From the NCBI GenBank assembly GCA_027943335.1, contig BSBK01002086.1:827001-891000 (forward strand): a stretch of DNA of 64,000 nucleotides, in the 5' to 3' direction. Below the pieces are notes generated by a model. It saw only the letters and a program-made list of their open reading frames with translations. It made no database searches and was not told the origin of the DNA. Origin of the DNA: Chamaecyparis obtusa. Lineage: Eukaryota; Streptophyta; Pinopsida; Cupressales; Cupressaceae. Of this stretch, positions 1 to 10,728 are shown in pieces (the stretch's first letter is position 1; every line of letters starts with the position of its first letter). The translations under genes were made by a program, and so were the position numbers.

Positions 1-818
1 ATCCAACAATTTCAGATCTAGAACAAGAAGAATCCCCTGTTGAAGATCATGTTGAGGACCCTATTCAAGAACATCAATACACACATGGCATTCAAGAAGG
101 TGTTACCCTTGGTGACATTGGGGCTTCCACATCTAGACATCATAAATATGCTTGGTTTAAACATCCCAGCCAGGATTAAGATATAGACTCACATGAGTAT
201 GAGTGGGAATCTCTCTTTGATTCTTCTACAGTTGATTTGGACATTGATGTTGTTCATACATATGGTTCCCAACCTGAGGTAGCTAATGATTCTAGTGTAG
301 GATTAGAAAATTGGAATCCATGAGTCACTTTAGTGGATGATGCTTCATTGGGTAGGATAAGTCTTGATTTGGGTACCTTAGAGGGATACTTGATAGACCC
401 TAACTCTGTGATCACCAAAGATGATACCATTCACATCCACAACATTGAACCCATCATTGACCTACCCCTTTCCAATCCTCACCTAAATGATTGGTCTCAG
501 CGCTATCAAGAGCCTCAGCTCCTAACTTTCCAGAATGACTATGAGATAGCATGCTACCTAAATGCACTTGAACTTGTAGTCTCTTCCACCAACGAACCAA
601 CTACAAGCATGATAGAACCAGATATCAAGTAACTTAGTCACAAAATGAAAAGAAAAGAAAAAAAGAATAATTGTTCTGATGGCGAAAACCACTATGTGGC
701 GGTGTTAGAACCTAAAAAAGTAAAAATAAAGGATGTATCTAAGGGTGAAAACCTCTCCGAGGCACCTAAGGATGAGGTACTTGATCATCTCCCAAGTTAT
801 TTTTAGGATAGATCTTCA
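1..818 (+). pseudogene. Tat-type Ty3/gypsy pol, region upstream of RT (degenerate)
   Basis: Left-truncated remnant of the polyprotein between gag/protease and reverse transcriptase. One frame reads through an acidic stretch rich in Asp and Glu and continues in register toward the RT at 819, but is broken by a TAA near 174, a TGA near 321, a TAA near 630 and a TAG near 807. No protease active-site motif could be recognised here; in Tat elements this stretch links protease to RT. The assignment rests on continuity with the RT downstream. The window edge removes the 5' LTR, PBS and gag. Confidence 0.6.
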
Positions 819-1739
819 GTGCTTGTCGAGCCTACACAATCAATTAATTTGAATACACAAGAGGCTCCACAAATAGTGCATTTGGCTCAATCCCTATCAA
901 CACAAGAAAAAGAAGCATATACCAAGTTCCTACAGAATAAGAAAATTAATTTTTCTTGGACTTACTTAGCCATGCCAGGGTTGGACACTAGTCTCATTAT
1001 GCATCACTTGTCCATAGTTCCAAGTATAAAACTAGTGAAACAAAAATGGAGGAAAATGCATCCTCACATAGCTCTTCTCATTAAAGCTGAACTAGAAAAA
1101 CTCCTTAGTGCAGGATTTATAAGAGCCATTGATTATGCCGAATGGATTTCAAATATTGTACTAGTTTCAAAGCATGACAAGTCCATACGCGTCTGCACAG
1201 ATTTTAGAGATCTTAATAAAGCATGCCCAAAGGATGATTTTCCACTTCCAAACATAGACATGATAGTGAACATGACCGCAGGTTATGAGATCTATTCATT
1301 GATGGATGATTTTTCTGGGTATAATCAAATCAAAATAGCTCCTGAAGACTAGGAAAAAACTACATTCACTTGTGCATGGGGAACCTATTGCTAGAACATT
1401 ATGCCATTTGGATTAAAAAATGTAGGAGCTACTTATCAAAGAGCTATGACTACTATCTTCCATGATATGATGCATAAGAATATGGAAGATTATGTGGATG
1501 ACACCTTGGCAAAATCTAAAAAAAGGGATACACACCTAGGTGATTTAGAAGTCATTCTAGATCGTATGGATCAATTGCAATTAAGATTAAATCCCAAAAA
1601 GTGTGCATTTGGAGTCACCTTTGGAAAACTCCTAGGGTTTATCATTTTAGCCAAAGGAATAGAGGTGGACCCAGAGAAAGTTCAAGCAATCTTGGATATG
1701 TCACCTCCCAAAAACATCAGCCAAATGAGGAGTCTCTAG
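819..1739 (+). pseudogene. Reverse transcriptase domain, Tat-type Ty3/gypsy (broken)
   Basis: RT copies element RNA into cDNA in the cytoplasmic particle. Visible blocks: RVCTDFRDLNKACPKDDFPL, YSLMDDFSGYNQIKIAPED, then MPFGLKNVGATYQRAM, and the catalytic YVDD in EDYVDDTLAKSKK, followed by LNPKKCAFGV and a GIEVDPEKVQAIL block. Order and spacing are those of a Ty3/gypsy RT. Internal stops lie at 1350-1352 (after APED, where the family has Gln), near 1393 and at 1737-1739; all are TAG and each is explained by one C-to-T or G-to-A change from CAG or TGG. Core motifs survive but the frame is not open, so this copy cannot make the enzyme by itself. Confidence 0.9.
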
Positions 1740-2345
1740 GGACACCTTCAATCAATTAGGAGGTTTATTTCACAACTGGCTGATAGAGCTCAACCCTTTA
1801 ATAAGACATTGCACAAAGGGGTTAAATGTGTCTGGAATGAGGATTGTTAGCAAAGCATGGACCAAATCAAACAATACCTGGCCAATCCTCCAATCTTAAT
1901 GCCTCCTATCCCAGGAAAACCACTCATATTGTATGTTTTAGCAATAGAATCTTCCCTGGGGGCATTATTGGCTCAACTTGATGACACTAGAAAAGAAAGA
2001 GCTATTTACTACATCAGTCGTACTCTCATGTCATATGAGGTCAACTACACTAGTATTGAAAAATCTTGCCTTGTGGTGGTGTTTGCTTCCCAAAAGTTGC
2101 AACATTACATGCTTGTGCATACAATACACCTCATTGCAAAGATTGATCCTCTCAAATATTTGCTTGGTAAGGCTGCTCTCATAGGTAGACTTGCTAAGTG
2201 GATGATGGTCTTATCAGAATTTGACATAGAGTATGTTGAGCGTAAGGCTATAAAAGGACAAGCCATTGCAGACCAATTGGCTGATTTTCCAATTCGAGAT
2301 AAAACACCAATTCAAGTTGAATTTCTAGATGAGCACATAATGTAC
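1740..2345 (+). pseudogene. RT connection and first RNase H domain, Tat-type Ty3/gypsy
   Basis: Continues pol in the same frame after a TAG: GHLQSIRRFISQLADRAQPF, then a second TAG near 1848, then the RNase H segment beginning PPILMPPIPGKPLILYVLAI. The motif ESSLGALLAQLDDTRKERAI, followed by YYISRTLMSYEVNYTSIEKS, is the usual RNase H start in Ty3/gypsy pol. The tail with FDIEYVERKAIKGQAIADQL matches the end of that domain. RNase H removes the RNA strand during cDNA synthesis. The first catalytic Asp of the family (in a D-S-S-G-like motif) reads ESS here, so activity is doubtful even apart from the stops. Confidence 0.85.
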
Positions 2346-3620
2346 ATGACTGCAAGAACATGGAAGATGTTCTTTGATGGTTCTTTCATGAAAAATGGTT
2401 TAGGAGCAGGAGTGTTATTTGTTTCTCCTCATGGGTACACAATCCCTAAGTCCTACATGTACACACTAAAATATGCACTTCTATGAACCATTACATGCAA
2501 GGTTGCTCAAGAATGAGGCCTCACAAAGCGGCTCATAGCTCTCTATGCATGGAGTTGCAAGGGACTATGAGTTTTGCTCTCAGCTAGAGCTACAAGAAGG
2601 TGACCTTGCTAGTCAACCATACAATGAGAGATTCACAATGAAGACAAGGGCAACAATGCCAATATCTCCAAGAATCCAATATGTGATGCAATGCAATGCA
2701 ACTAAAATGAAGATGTAAATGTGCAAGCTATACTATGAAAATGGAAGTACAAACTAAGCTATAAAAGGAAATAGCGATGGATTTCAATGCCTCCTATTTA
2801 AACTATGTGAGCTTATTCTATTGCATAAAAGGAAACTAAGCTAAGAATGCCATTATCATGCAACTATGAAAGCAAATATGCAACTACAATGAAATGCAAC
2901 AAGTCTTCAATGTCTTCAAACTCCAAATGCACCTAAAACCTGCAGCATAACATTAGCATAAAACATGAGATATGCAAATGAAGGAGAGAGCTCTCCTTTT
3001 ATAAGAAATGAGGTGAAATGGACCATGGAGATTAAGAGGCAAAAGGTCTTAATCAGCGGTGGAGCTTGAAAGAGGAGCAATCCATGTGCACAAGTATCCT
3101 CCAATGAGAGTGAAGTGTTGACTTTTGAGCCTCATGTGAGACAAAAAGTGCTTTTTCCCTTTTTATAAAATAGGAATAATGCTTTATTTGTGCAACTTAG
3201 GATAAGAGGAAAGTGGGGCTTTTTATTTAATTAAAAGGGGAGGAAATATTCCTTTTAATTAAATAAAGACTTAGGATAAATGGTTAGCCCAAGGATAAAA
3301 ATCCAATATATGATCGAAATTAGGATTTGATTAAGAAATTAATAATGTTGAAAATATTGATTAATGATCAAAATGATTCAGGATTGATAAATCAAATAAA
3401 TGGGGCCCAAAGTCTAGGCGACCATTTTTGGGTGCATACACTACAAACTATTATTCCCATGCACAAATAACATTGCTAAATATGAGGCCCTGACAAATGG
3501 ACTAAAAATGGCAATAGAGTGGAGAATCATAGAGCTACATCTATGGGGATTCGCAATTAATATTCAACCAAGTTAATGAAGAATACCAAACCAAAGATGA
3601 AAAACTGGTACCCTACAAGA
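2346..3620 (+). pseudogene. Second (archaeal-type) RNase H of Tat lineage, split by a solo LTR
   Basis: A second RNase H-like domain after the first is a hallmark of Tat-lineage Ty3/gypsy elements. The left half reads WKMFFDGSFMKNGLGAGVLF and SPHGYTIPKSY up to 2457. After the LTR at 2458-3440 and its target duplication, the right half resumes as KLLFPCTNNIAKYEALTNGL at about 3446. Removing the insert and one copy of the 5-bp duplication restores the domain order, which shows the insertion came after this element had integrated. Further decay follows, with frame changes around 3550-3620. Confidence 0.85.
2458..3440 (-). mobile_element. Solo LTR of a Tat-related element with perfect 5-bp TSD
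   Basis: A 983-bp LTR. On the minus strand it starts TGTATGCACCC (at 3440) and ends GTGTACA (at 2458), so it has TG...CA ends. It is flanked by identical CTACA at 2453-2457 and 3441-3445. On the minus strand it is clearly similar along its length to the 3' LTR at 9781-10728 of the host element. A TATA-like TTATAAAA lies near 2997-3004, followed by a leader containing the region before AATAAA-poor sequence. No internal sequence is attached, so this is a solo LTR left by recombination between two LTRs. Confidence 0.92.
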
Positions 3621-5098
3621 AAATGGTTGATTCATTGCGATGATATTTCACCTTTGTTACATTTCAACAAATCCCTAGAGCAGAGAATAAAGTAGATGAT
3701 GCTATGGCTACATTGGCTTCACTTCTTCATCTAGAACAACATGAGTCCAGATTTGAATTCCTAGTGGAAGAGCTACACTACCCTATCTATGACTCCCAAG
3801 AAAGCTAAGTTGTTTGTACCCTTGTTGGCCACGAGTCATCCCGCTATGGTGTCATCTACTCATACCTCCATGATGGCATTATCCCTGAAACCTTCAACCA
3901 TTTTGAACGAAGAAACTTAACCCAAAATGCCTCTCGCCACACCCTTATCTCTGGTGATCTGTATAGGAGGGGTTTAGATAGGACACTTCTTAGGTTCTTG
4001 GAAAAGGATGAGTCTGACCGAGCGTTAGCTAACATTCATGAGGGTATTTATGGAGGACATTCCAATGGTCTTTCCATGGCATGAAGGTTGCTTAGGGCTA
4101 GGTACTATTGGCCTACCATGCAGACAAATGTAGTAGCTTTTGCTAAATCATGTGAAAAGTGTCAGAAACATGGTAACCTGATACATGCTCTAGGTAGGGA
4201 GCTTATTCCTTTTGTTTCTCATTGGCCATTTCAGCACTGGGCCTTTGACCTTGTTGGGCAGATTCATCCCAACTCATCAGGTGGACATAAATTGATTATC
4301 ACCACTACTGATTACTTTACCAAATGGGTAGAAGTTGTCCCACTTTCTGTTGCCTCAGGCAAGAGAGTTTCTTTGTTTATTTTGAACCATATCATCTGTT
4401 GGTATGGAGTGCCTTCTGAAATAATCACTATCAATGGAGGTCATTTTAAGAACAAGGACCTTAAACATCTCTGCAAGAAGTTCAAGATAAAACAACATTG
4501 GTCCTCCATTTACTTCCCGCAAGGAAATGGACAAGCAGAGGCTTCAAATAAGACCATTCTTAAAATTCTCCATAGAACAGTTCACAAGAATGGTAGAGAT
4601 TGGCATCTACAGATAAATCTGGCCTTGTGGGCCTATAGAATGAGTATTCATACTCCAATAGGGGCTACTCCTTTTTCCCTTACTTATGGTGTTGAAGAAG
4701 TGTTACCTTTAGAGGTGGAGATTCCTTCTCTTAGAGTTTCCCTTAAAGGTCTAGTGACAGATGAAGATTACCGCGCCATGAGGCCTCAAGAACTAGAACT
4801 TCTAGATGAAAAGTGTTAAGCATCCTTTGATCACATAAGAGTCTACCAAAAGCATATGTCCAAAGCATTCAACAAGAAGGTTCACCCTAGAGAATTTCAA
4901 GTGGGGGATCTTGTCCTATGAGAAAACCCTAAGAACCAACAACATAGAGAACAAAAGGGCAAATTCGAACCTAATTGGCTTGGACCATACATCATTACTA
5001 CTACTTTTGGGACATGTGCTTATTTACTATTTGATCCAGAGGGATAACAACTCCCTGATCCTATCAATGTTTTGCACCTAAAGAAGTTCTATCCATGA
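3621..5098 (+). pseudogene. Integrase, Tat-type Ty3/gypsy (second catalytic Asp lost)
   Basis: Integrase inserts element cDNA into the host genome. The HHCC zinc-binding part lies at about 3905-4165, with H in NIHEGIYGGH, a TGA at 4082-4084, and the Cys pair in KSCEKCQKHG. The core follows with HWAFDLVGQIHP (first catalytic Asp), then SEIITINGGHF, where the usual T-D-N-G is T-I-N-G so the second Asp is missing, then FPQGNGQAEASNK with the Glu. After a TAA at 4817-4819 the C-terminal part continues (HPREFQVGDLVL, WLGPYIITTTFG, LHLKKFYP) to a TGA at 5097. The stretch 3621-3900 is degraded pol linker in shifting frames. The last open segment starts at 4088, but this is not a real start. Confidence 0.9.
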
Positions 5099-5266
5099 TG
5101 CCTATTCTATCTGGGGGCATCCTTTGTACATACTTATTGATCCTAAAAAAATTTCAAAAAAATTCATATACGATGCTAAAAAAAATCCTAAAAGCATATA
5201 AAGTCTTGAAAAAATACAAAAAAATCAAAAAATCAAAAAATTCAAAAAAAATAGAAAAAGTGCCTT

Positions 5267-5290
5267 GGTGAAAACCTAGAAATAGGCACC
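5267..5290 (+). other. Conserved GNRA-loop hairpin, copy A
   Basis: Outer stem GGTG/CACC, an AAAA bulge on the 5' side, inner stem CCTA/TAGG and a GAAA loop. The same architecture occurs at 5347-5380 and in the second Tat-type element at 14784-14807. The inner stem there is CCTG/CAGG, so both sides of one pair changed together. RNA folding is inferred from the sequence; the function is unknown. Confidence 0.6.
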
Positions 5291-5346
5291 TTGGTAGCAA
5301 AAATATAAAAAAATTGAAAAAATAAAAAATAAAAATAAAAAATCTC

Positions 5347-5380
5347 CAAGTGGTGAAAACTTGGAAACAGGCACTACTTG
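5347..5380 (+). other. Conserved GNRA-loop hairpin, copy B
   Basis: Outer stem CAAGTGGTG/CACTACTTG (9 pairs, one G-T wobble), AAAA bulge, inner stem CTTG/CAGG (one wobble) and GAAA loop. It lies 80 bp downstream of copy A in the 3' region of the Tat-type element. The outer stem sequence differs from copy A while pairing is kept, which favours a selected RNA structure. Confidence 0.6.
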
Positions 5381-6726
5381 AGACCTTTGCACCCTTGTTT
5401 CTTAACACTCGTCCTTGATACTTAGCCTTTCTCCATCATGCCTTGACCTTGTTGCCTTTGTTTGGAATTGGTCTTTTTCTTTTGTCTAGGGGGCATAACT
5501 ATATTAGCTTTGGTCTCTAGGATGCGTTGGTCTTTAGGACATCTTGCAAATGGTGTTTTTCAACACCACCCCAAACTGTGTTTTTCAACACTACCCTAGC
5601 GTCAAGTGTTTCTCAACACTTATCAGATATCTTACCTGCAGTCTAGCATGATATGATATTCTCTCAGTGGCAGATGTGATACTCAAAGTTTGACTCTATG
5701 ACCTACACACACGCAGTTAAACACTCGACTTGCTGAGACTTGTTTGACTTTATGTCTTTGTGTGATGTCTATGATGGTTTCTTTGATGAGTGTTCTCTCC
5801 CTAATAGTTTTCGATGATGCTAAGCTAGAAGACTGGGGGCATGAGGACATGTTTTATTACTTTTTCTACTTGTGGGTATATTTTTTTGGTCTTAACTGTC
5901 ATTAGCATTTATGCTTGTTTCACTTGACATTGGGATCTACAAGGTATTATCCCTGACTGTTTTTGCAAGTGCATACTTATAGTCATCTTGACTTTCCTTG
6001 CATCTCAATGCGAGTATAATCTTGCCATATTAAACTTAGGTAATCTCACTACACTATTCATCTTGACCTATATGTCTTTGATGCCTAGGTGGGATTCCCA
6101 CATATCTATCTAATATAGATCATATTCAGATTCACATAGTCATACTAGTGTGTATTGTATGATCTTGCGACACTACCAATAATGCTCGATGATGAATATT
6201 AGAGTCTAATAGCTTTGTGACCTTGCAAGTAAACCACTTTTCATAGTAGCTTGCATTCTTCGGTTCACGTTAGATTAGTTTTGCATCTTGCATATGGAGA
6301 GAGCTCTCCTTTTCATCTTTCATGGACTTGTTGGTCAGCTGCGCTCACCTTTCCTTTTCTCAATCATGTCTTTCGCTCCTTGTCTTTCATATCACATCCT
6401 TTTCCTGTCATCACAAGGGGTTAATCTTATCATCATATATATATCTTAAAAGAGATCATTTTCAGAAACATGAGTCTATATCATAAACATGAGAACTAGA
6501 CATACATTTATGAGAGAGATTATACATGAGCATATATATCATATATTTTGAGCAATATGACAAGACAATATAAAAATTGAAACATTCATCACAAGTGGGA
6601 TGCATACACAAGATATATCACAAATCCATTAATCTCATATATATATATGGTGAATGTCATACAATGTGGGATCCAAAATCTGGATAATGTCCCAGGATAT
6701 GTCTCTACACATCTATCAACCTAAAC

Positions 6727-8482
6727 CTAGGATTGACTCGCCCCGTCATGAGGTGGTGGTGGTGGTGGAGGTGGTGCCGCCACTCTGTTAGGTACCATGT
6801 CTGACATGCCTACCCTTTGAGAGTACAGTGGCACTCTTTGACCCTTAGGTATAGCCTTTATGTAGAGTCCATGATAATATGCAGCTTGTGTTGCCTCTCA
6901 CCGAATCTTTGCTACATCAGCCTATGCCGCCCTCTCCCACCGCTCAATCTTGACTTTCAGATGAGTCAACTGCTGCTCTCTAATAGTTATAGTAATCTGC
7001 AGTTGCTACATCTCTGTCTCTAGAACTTGGATCCTCGCCCTGAGATCCTCTCCCCCTATAGGTTGATCCTGCCCAGCATCCACCCATCGGTGAGCTGGCC
7101 TTGCCACATCATCCTCCTCATCCTCAGAACCCTGTCCCCATGGCCATTTTTGGCCACTTGATCTAGAGCTTTGTCCTATCTCCCTAGCTCTCCCTCTCCC
7201 CCCTCTGTCCCCTCTATCCCCATCATCTTTGTCATCTCCCTATGTTGTCAGTTGTGCATTAGGTACAGTGAATCTAGGGAATGGATACCTCTTGCGCTCT
7301 ACCCCGTATGTCGCATATGCACCTGCATCTGCCATATCTGGGAGATAGTCCCATGGCTCCCTATGGATAGCCACAGTGTCTTGTACTACCTACTGGTAGT
7401 CTAGCATCGACAGCTATCCCTATCCCTCCTTGTCTCTGACCCGAGCATAGGTGGTGGTCTCAGTAGGCACCCTTTGTTGTCGCCCGAACTCTCTCCAGAC
7501 CTAGGTGATCATGAAGTGCTCTACGATATCAGAGTGTCGACCTCCTAGTGACCAGCTGCATAACATGTAACCTAGCTCCTCCTCCCGATCACCCCACTGC
7601 TCACATGCCCTGTATGGTCTCCACTGGAATGATGTGAGCTCATCCAGTAACCTATGGTAGTAAGTCACATCCCCGCTATGTGGCTGACTGATAAAACCTA
7701 TATATCTATATATATAGGGGTGTCTCCACTCCCTCGACTACACACGTGGATGCACAATGATGATGTGCTCCCATGCCCATTCCTATGCTAGGATAGCACC
7801 ACATGCCCAAGTCTTGCTCTCCCAGTATACAATCTTGTGGAGCTCATGACACATATCAGCTAGGATGGCTGGGCCCCATGCCATCTGTCGTGGGTGTGCT
7901 ATCAGATCTACCACTAACCTAACCCAACCTAGTGGGAAACCCTTCTGAATCCTATCAGTAATAGGGGCCTGTGCTACTATAGAATATACAATGCATGGGA
8001 CCAGGAAATCCCTACTGAACTCCTCCATCAACCTATCCCAGCTAAGGTGTCTATCAACAAAGGTGACGTCCTCGAACATGTCCTGCATGATCTATCATCC
8101 CTCGGTCAGATCCTGATCATAGTATACCTATGCCAAAAAATAATCATGTTAGTTTCTATCATATGAAAACTTTACATCTATGAATATCTATAAACATGAT
8201 TATACTCACTGGATCTTCATGGCTAGGAAATCACAAGATTCGATAGACATCCTCCAAGCTAATGGTAGCCTCTCTAGTCGGCAAGTGAAAGGTGTTATGC
8301 TCATTGTGCCACCTCTCAGCCAATGCTATCAATAACCCATGATCAGCTCAAATGTGGGGCATCTGCAATAAGTAACCAAAGCCCATCTCCCTCAGGTCTG
8401 CCCATCCTAGATCATCCAGATCCTGGACACACCATAACCCGATAACTCTTAGTGCTCTAATGAGGAGCACAGGAAAGTTCTC
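6727..8482 (-). pseudogene. Antisense plant mobile domain (PMD / MAIN-like) gene inside Tat-type element
   Basis: Runs opposite to the host retroelement, between integrase and 3' LTR. Exon at 8482-8210 (91 codons; a CTTGCAG acceptor precedes it at 8483-8489) reads ENFPVLLIRALRVIGLW, then LAERWHNEHNTFHLP and TREATISLEDVYRIL, the N-terminal core of the plant mobile domain found in MAIN/MAIL proteins and in transposon-borne genes. A GTGAGT donor and GGCATAG acceptor define an 82-bp intron at 8209-8128. The next exon (8127-6727, 467 codons) continues with MQDMFEDVTFVDRHLSWDRL, GWVRLVVDLI, WACGAILA, CSWSLGGRHSDIVEHFMIT, then a Glu/Gln-rich coiled-coil-like stretch and a tail of eight prolines. One frame holds throughout; of about twelve stops in this exon all but two are TAG and none is TAA. 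An upstream first exon was not found. Molecular function of PMD proteins: nuclear factors linked to genome maintenance and silencing (family knowledge). Confidence 0.82.
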
Positions 8483-9767
8483 CTGCAAGCCATTAACCCA
8501 AACCAGATATCAGAACATATCATGATGGATATATAAAATCAGTACAAAACAACTCAAAAGTAAACATTGTCTGGACCCATGTCATAGTGCTCAAAATTTA
8601 AAACATGTCACATTTTTTTACACTGTGCGATACTATTTTTTTTATTAAGTATCGTGCGATACTAGATTACATACCCGTGCGATACTATTTTGACCCACGA
8701 ACTATTGCACGATGGATATTATCAAAGAGTGTGATACTTTATAAGTATCGTACGAAATTTCATACGAGTAAAATTTGAAATTTTTTTAAAACATTAAAAA
8801 TGTGTTTTAAATTGAAATAAATGCTCATAAAATGACCTACAAGGTGAGTTTTTCTGAAAACATATCGGGGCACCATACTGCGGAGGCCGGTTATGCAATC
8901 GAGCACGTTCAAATCAATGCCTGTGAACCAAAATTGCTGCTTGCTGGGCCATTTTCTTTCTCTAAGCTCTCAAAATTCTCAAATCGCAATAAGATAAATG
9001 ATTTGAAAATGACACTTTTTGGCCCTTATATAACATTTTGACTTTTTGACCTAATTTTCAAAACACCTCAGAATTTTGCAAAAATTGCACCCTTGGCTAA
9101 TGTCGACATCCTAGATCCATTTTTGGGATTGAAATTGAAATTCGAGCTCATCTTGATAATCAAAATCGCATTTCAAAACTTTCCCCTTCTTTTGCGTAGT
9201 TGGCTGACCATTTGAGGCCTGATCCTTCGATCTTTGTTGGGGCATCTTCATTTCTTCATCCCCATCTCTTTCAACCTTCTAGTCTTTCATTCATTTTCAT
9301 TCACTTCATCTCTCTGAGGTTTGACTTCATTTTTATCCTATATCTTTCTCAGTCAAACCTAGTCAAACTGGGGCACATCTTCACTACTTGATGGTTATCC
9401 TATCATCTTTCACCTTCGATAATGATTTCTAGTGACTTGATCAAGTTTATCAATTTGTTGATCTCCTCTACCTGATTTTGATTTCGATTTCGAGGGGGCA
9501 GTACCTATCAACTTCAATCCTTGATTCAGCTTATCTATCAAACCTTGCTTGAGATTCTTATCTCTTATTTGAGACTTGATTATCACCTAGCTATACAGGT
9601 GTTGGTTTTGTCTTTCAGCTTATCTTTGTCAGCTTATGCTTATGCTTGTCCTGATGTGTTCCCATCCATCGAACACAAATTTGGGTTGTTTTGTGATCCC
9701 AAATCGATCTCACATTTCAATTCCATTCTTTGACCACATGTGATCCTAGATCGATCTCACATTAGTC
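8483..9767 (+). other. Distal 3' region of the Tat-type element
   Basis: Non-coding. The part from about 9040 to 9190 aligns in reverse complement with 12780-12880 of the second Tat-type element, including the shared TGCACCC block and the sequence around GGATCTAG. Around 8630-8760 the motif GATACT/AGTATC recurs several times. No coding motif was found; the small reading frames here lack any domain. Confidence 0.6.
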
Positions 9768-9780
9768 AAAGAGGGGCAAA
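9768..9780 (+). promoter_or_regulatory. Polypurine tract (plus-strand primer) of the Tat-type element
   Basis: AAAGAGGGGCAAA lies directly against the TG of the 3' LTR. The identical tract occurs in reverse complement at 12156-12168 next to the LTR of the second element. In LTR retrotransposons this RNase H-resistant purine stretch primes plus-strand DNA synthesis. Position and conservation make the call firm. Confidence 0.88.
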
Positions 9781-10728
9781 TGTATGCACCCTAAAATGGT
9801 CGCCTAGACTTTGGACCCCCATTCAGCAATTTATCAAATCCCTAAATCAATATTTTCAAAAATCAACATTTTTTAATTATATCAATTTCCTTGATCAAAT
9901 CCTAATTTTATCATTTTCGATTATTTTCCATGGGCTAACCATTTTATCCTAAGTCTTTATTTATTTAAAAGGAATTTCCTCCCATTTTATTAAATAAAAA
10001 GCCCCCACTTTTCCTCTTATCCTAAGTTGCACAAATAAAGCAATATTCTTATTTTATAAAAAGAAGAAAAAATATTTTTTGTCTCATATGGACACAAAAG
10101 TCAACTCTTATTTTCTCATTGGAGGATATTTGTGCACATGGATTTCTCCTCTTTCAAGCCCCGCCCTTGATTAAATCTTTTGCCTCTTAATCTCCATGGT
10201 CCATTCCTTTTCAATTCCTTTAAAAGGAGAGCTTTTTTCTCATTCTAAGATCCCAACTTTGAATACTAATCTTATGTTTCAAGATTTCTTGGAGACTTTG
10301 GAGCTTTTGGAGATCTTATTGCATTTAGCCTTCATTCTTGCATTCTTAGCTTAGCTTCATGTTTATGCTTTCTTGGCTTAGTTTCTCTTATGCTTTAGAT
10401 TATCTCACATAGCTTAATTAACAAGGATTTGTAATACTTCCATCTTTCATTTCCATAGCTTAGCTTGCATCTTCATTCTTAGCAGAGTTGCATTGCATTT
10501 TCACTTGTTGATTCTTGAGAATATTTGTATTCTTGCCCTTGTCTCTTTGAATCTCCCATTGTGTGGTTTACTAGCAAGGTTGCATGCTTCAATAGCTCTA
10601 ATTGAGAGCACCATCAACATCCTTGTGACTCCATGCCTAGGGAGCTCTAGGTCACTTTCTCAAGGTTTCCCATTCATGGATTCCCTTGGAAGTAATGACT
10701 TAGAGAAGTGCACTATTTAGTGTGTACA
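9781..10728 (+). mobile_element. 3' LTR of the Tat-type element
   Basis: A 948-bp LTR starting TGTATGCACCC and ending TGTGTACA. It follows a polypurine tract and is similar along its length to the reverse complement of the solo LTR at 2458-3440. A weak TATA-like TTTAAAAGG lies near 10219-10228. The 5 bp following (CTAGG) should match the target duplication beyond the missing 5' LTR, which is outside the window. Confidence 0.9.

Larger units (their letters stand above)
5099..6726 (+). other. Long 3' region of the Tat-type element, first part
   Basis: Non-coding DNA between integrase and the antisense PMD gene. It holds A-rich tracts, two related hairpins (5267-5290 and 5347-5380) and, from about 5570 to 5860, sequence that aligns in reverse complement with 13500-13800 of the second Tat-type element (shared blocks around AACACTTATC and GACTGGGGGCATG). 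That shared homology shows the region belongs to the element and is not a host insertion. Apparent reading frames here are AT-rich and lack recognisable domains. Confidence 0.7.
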
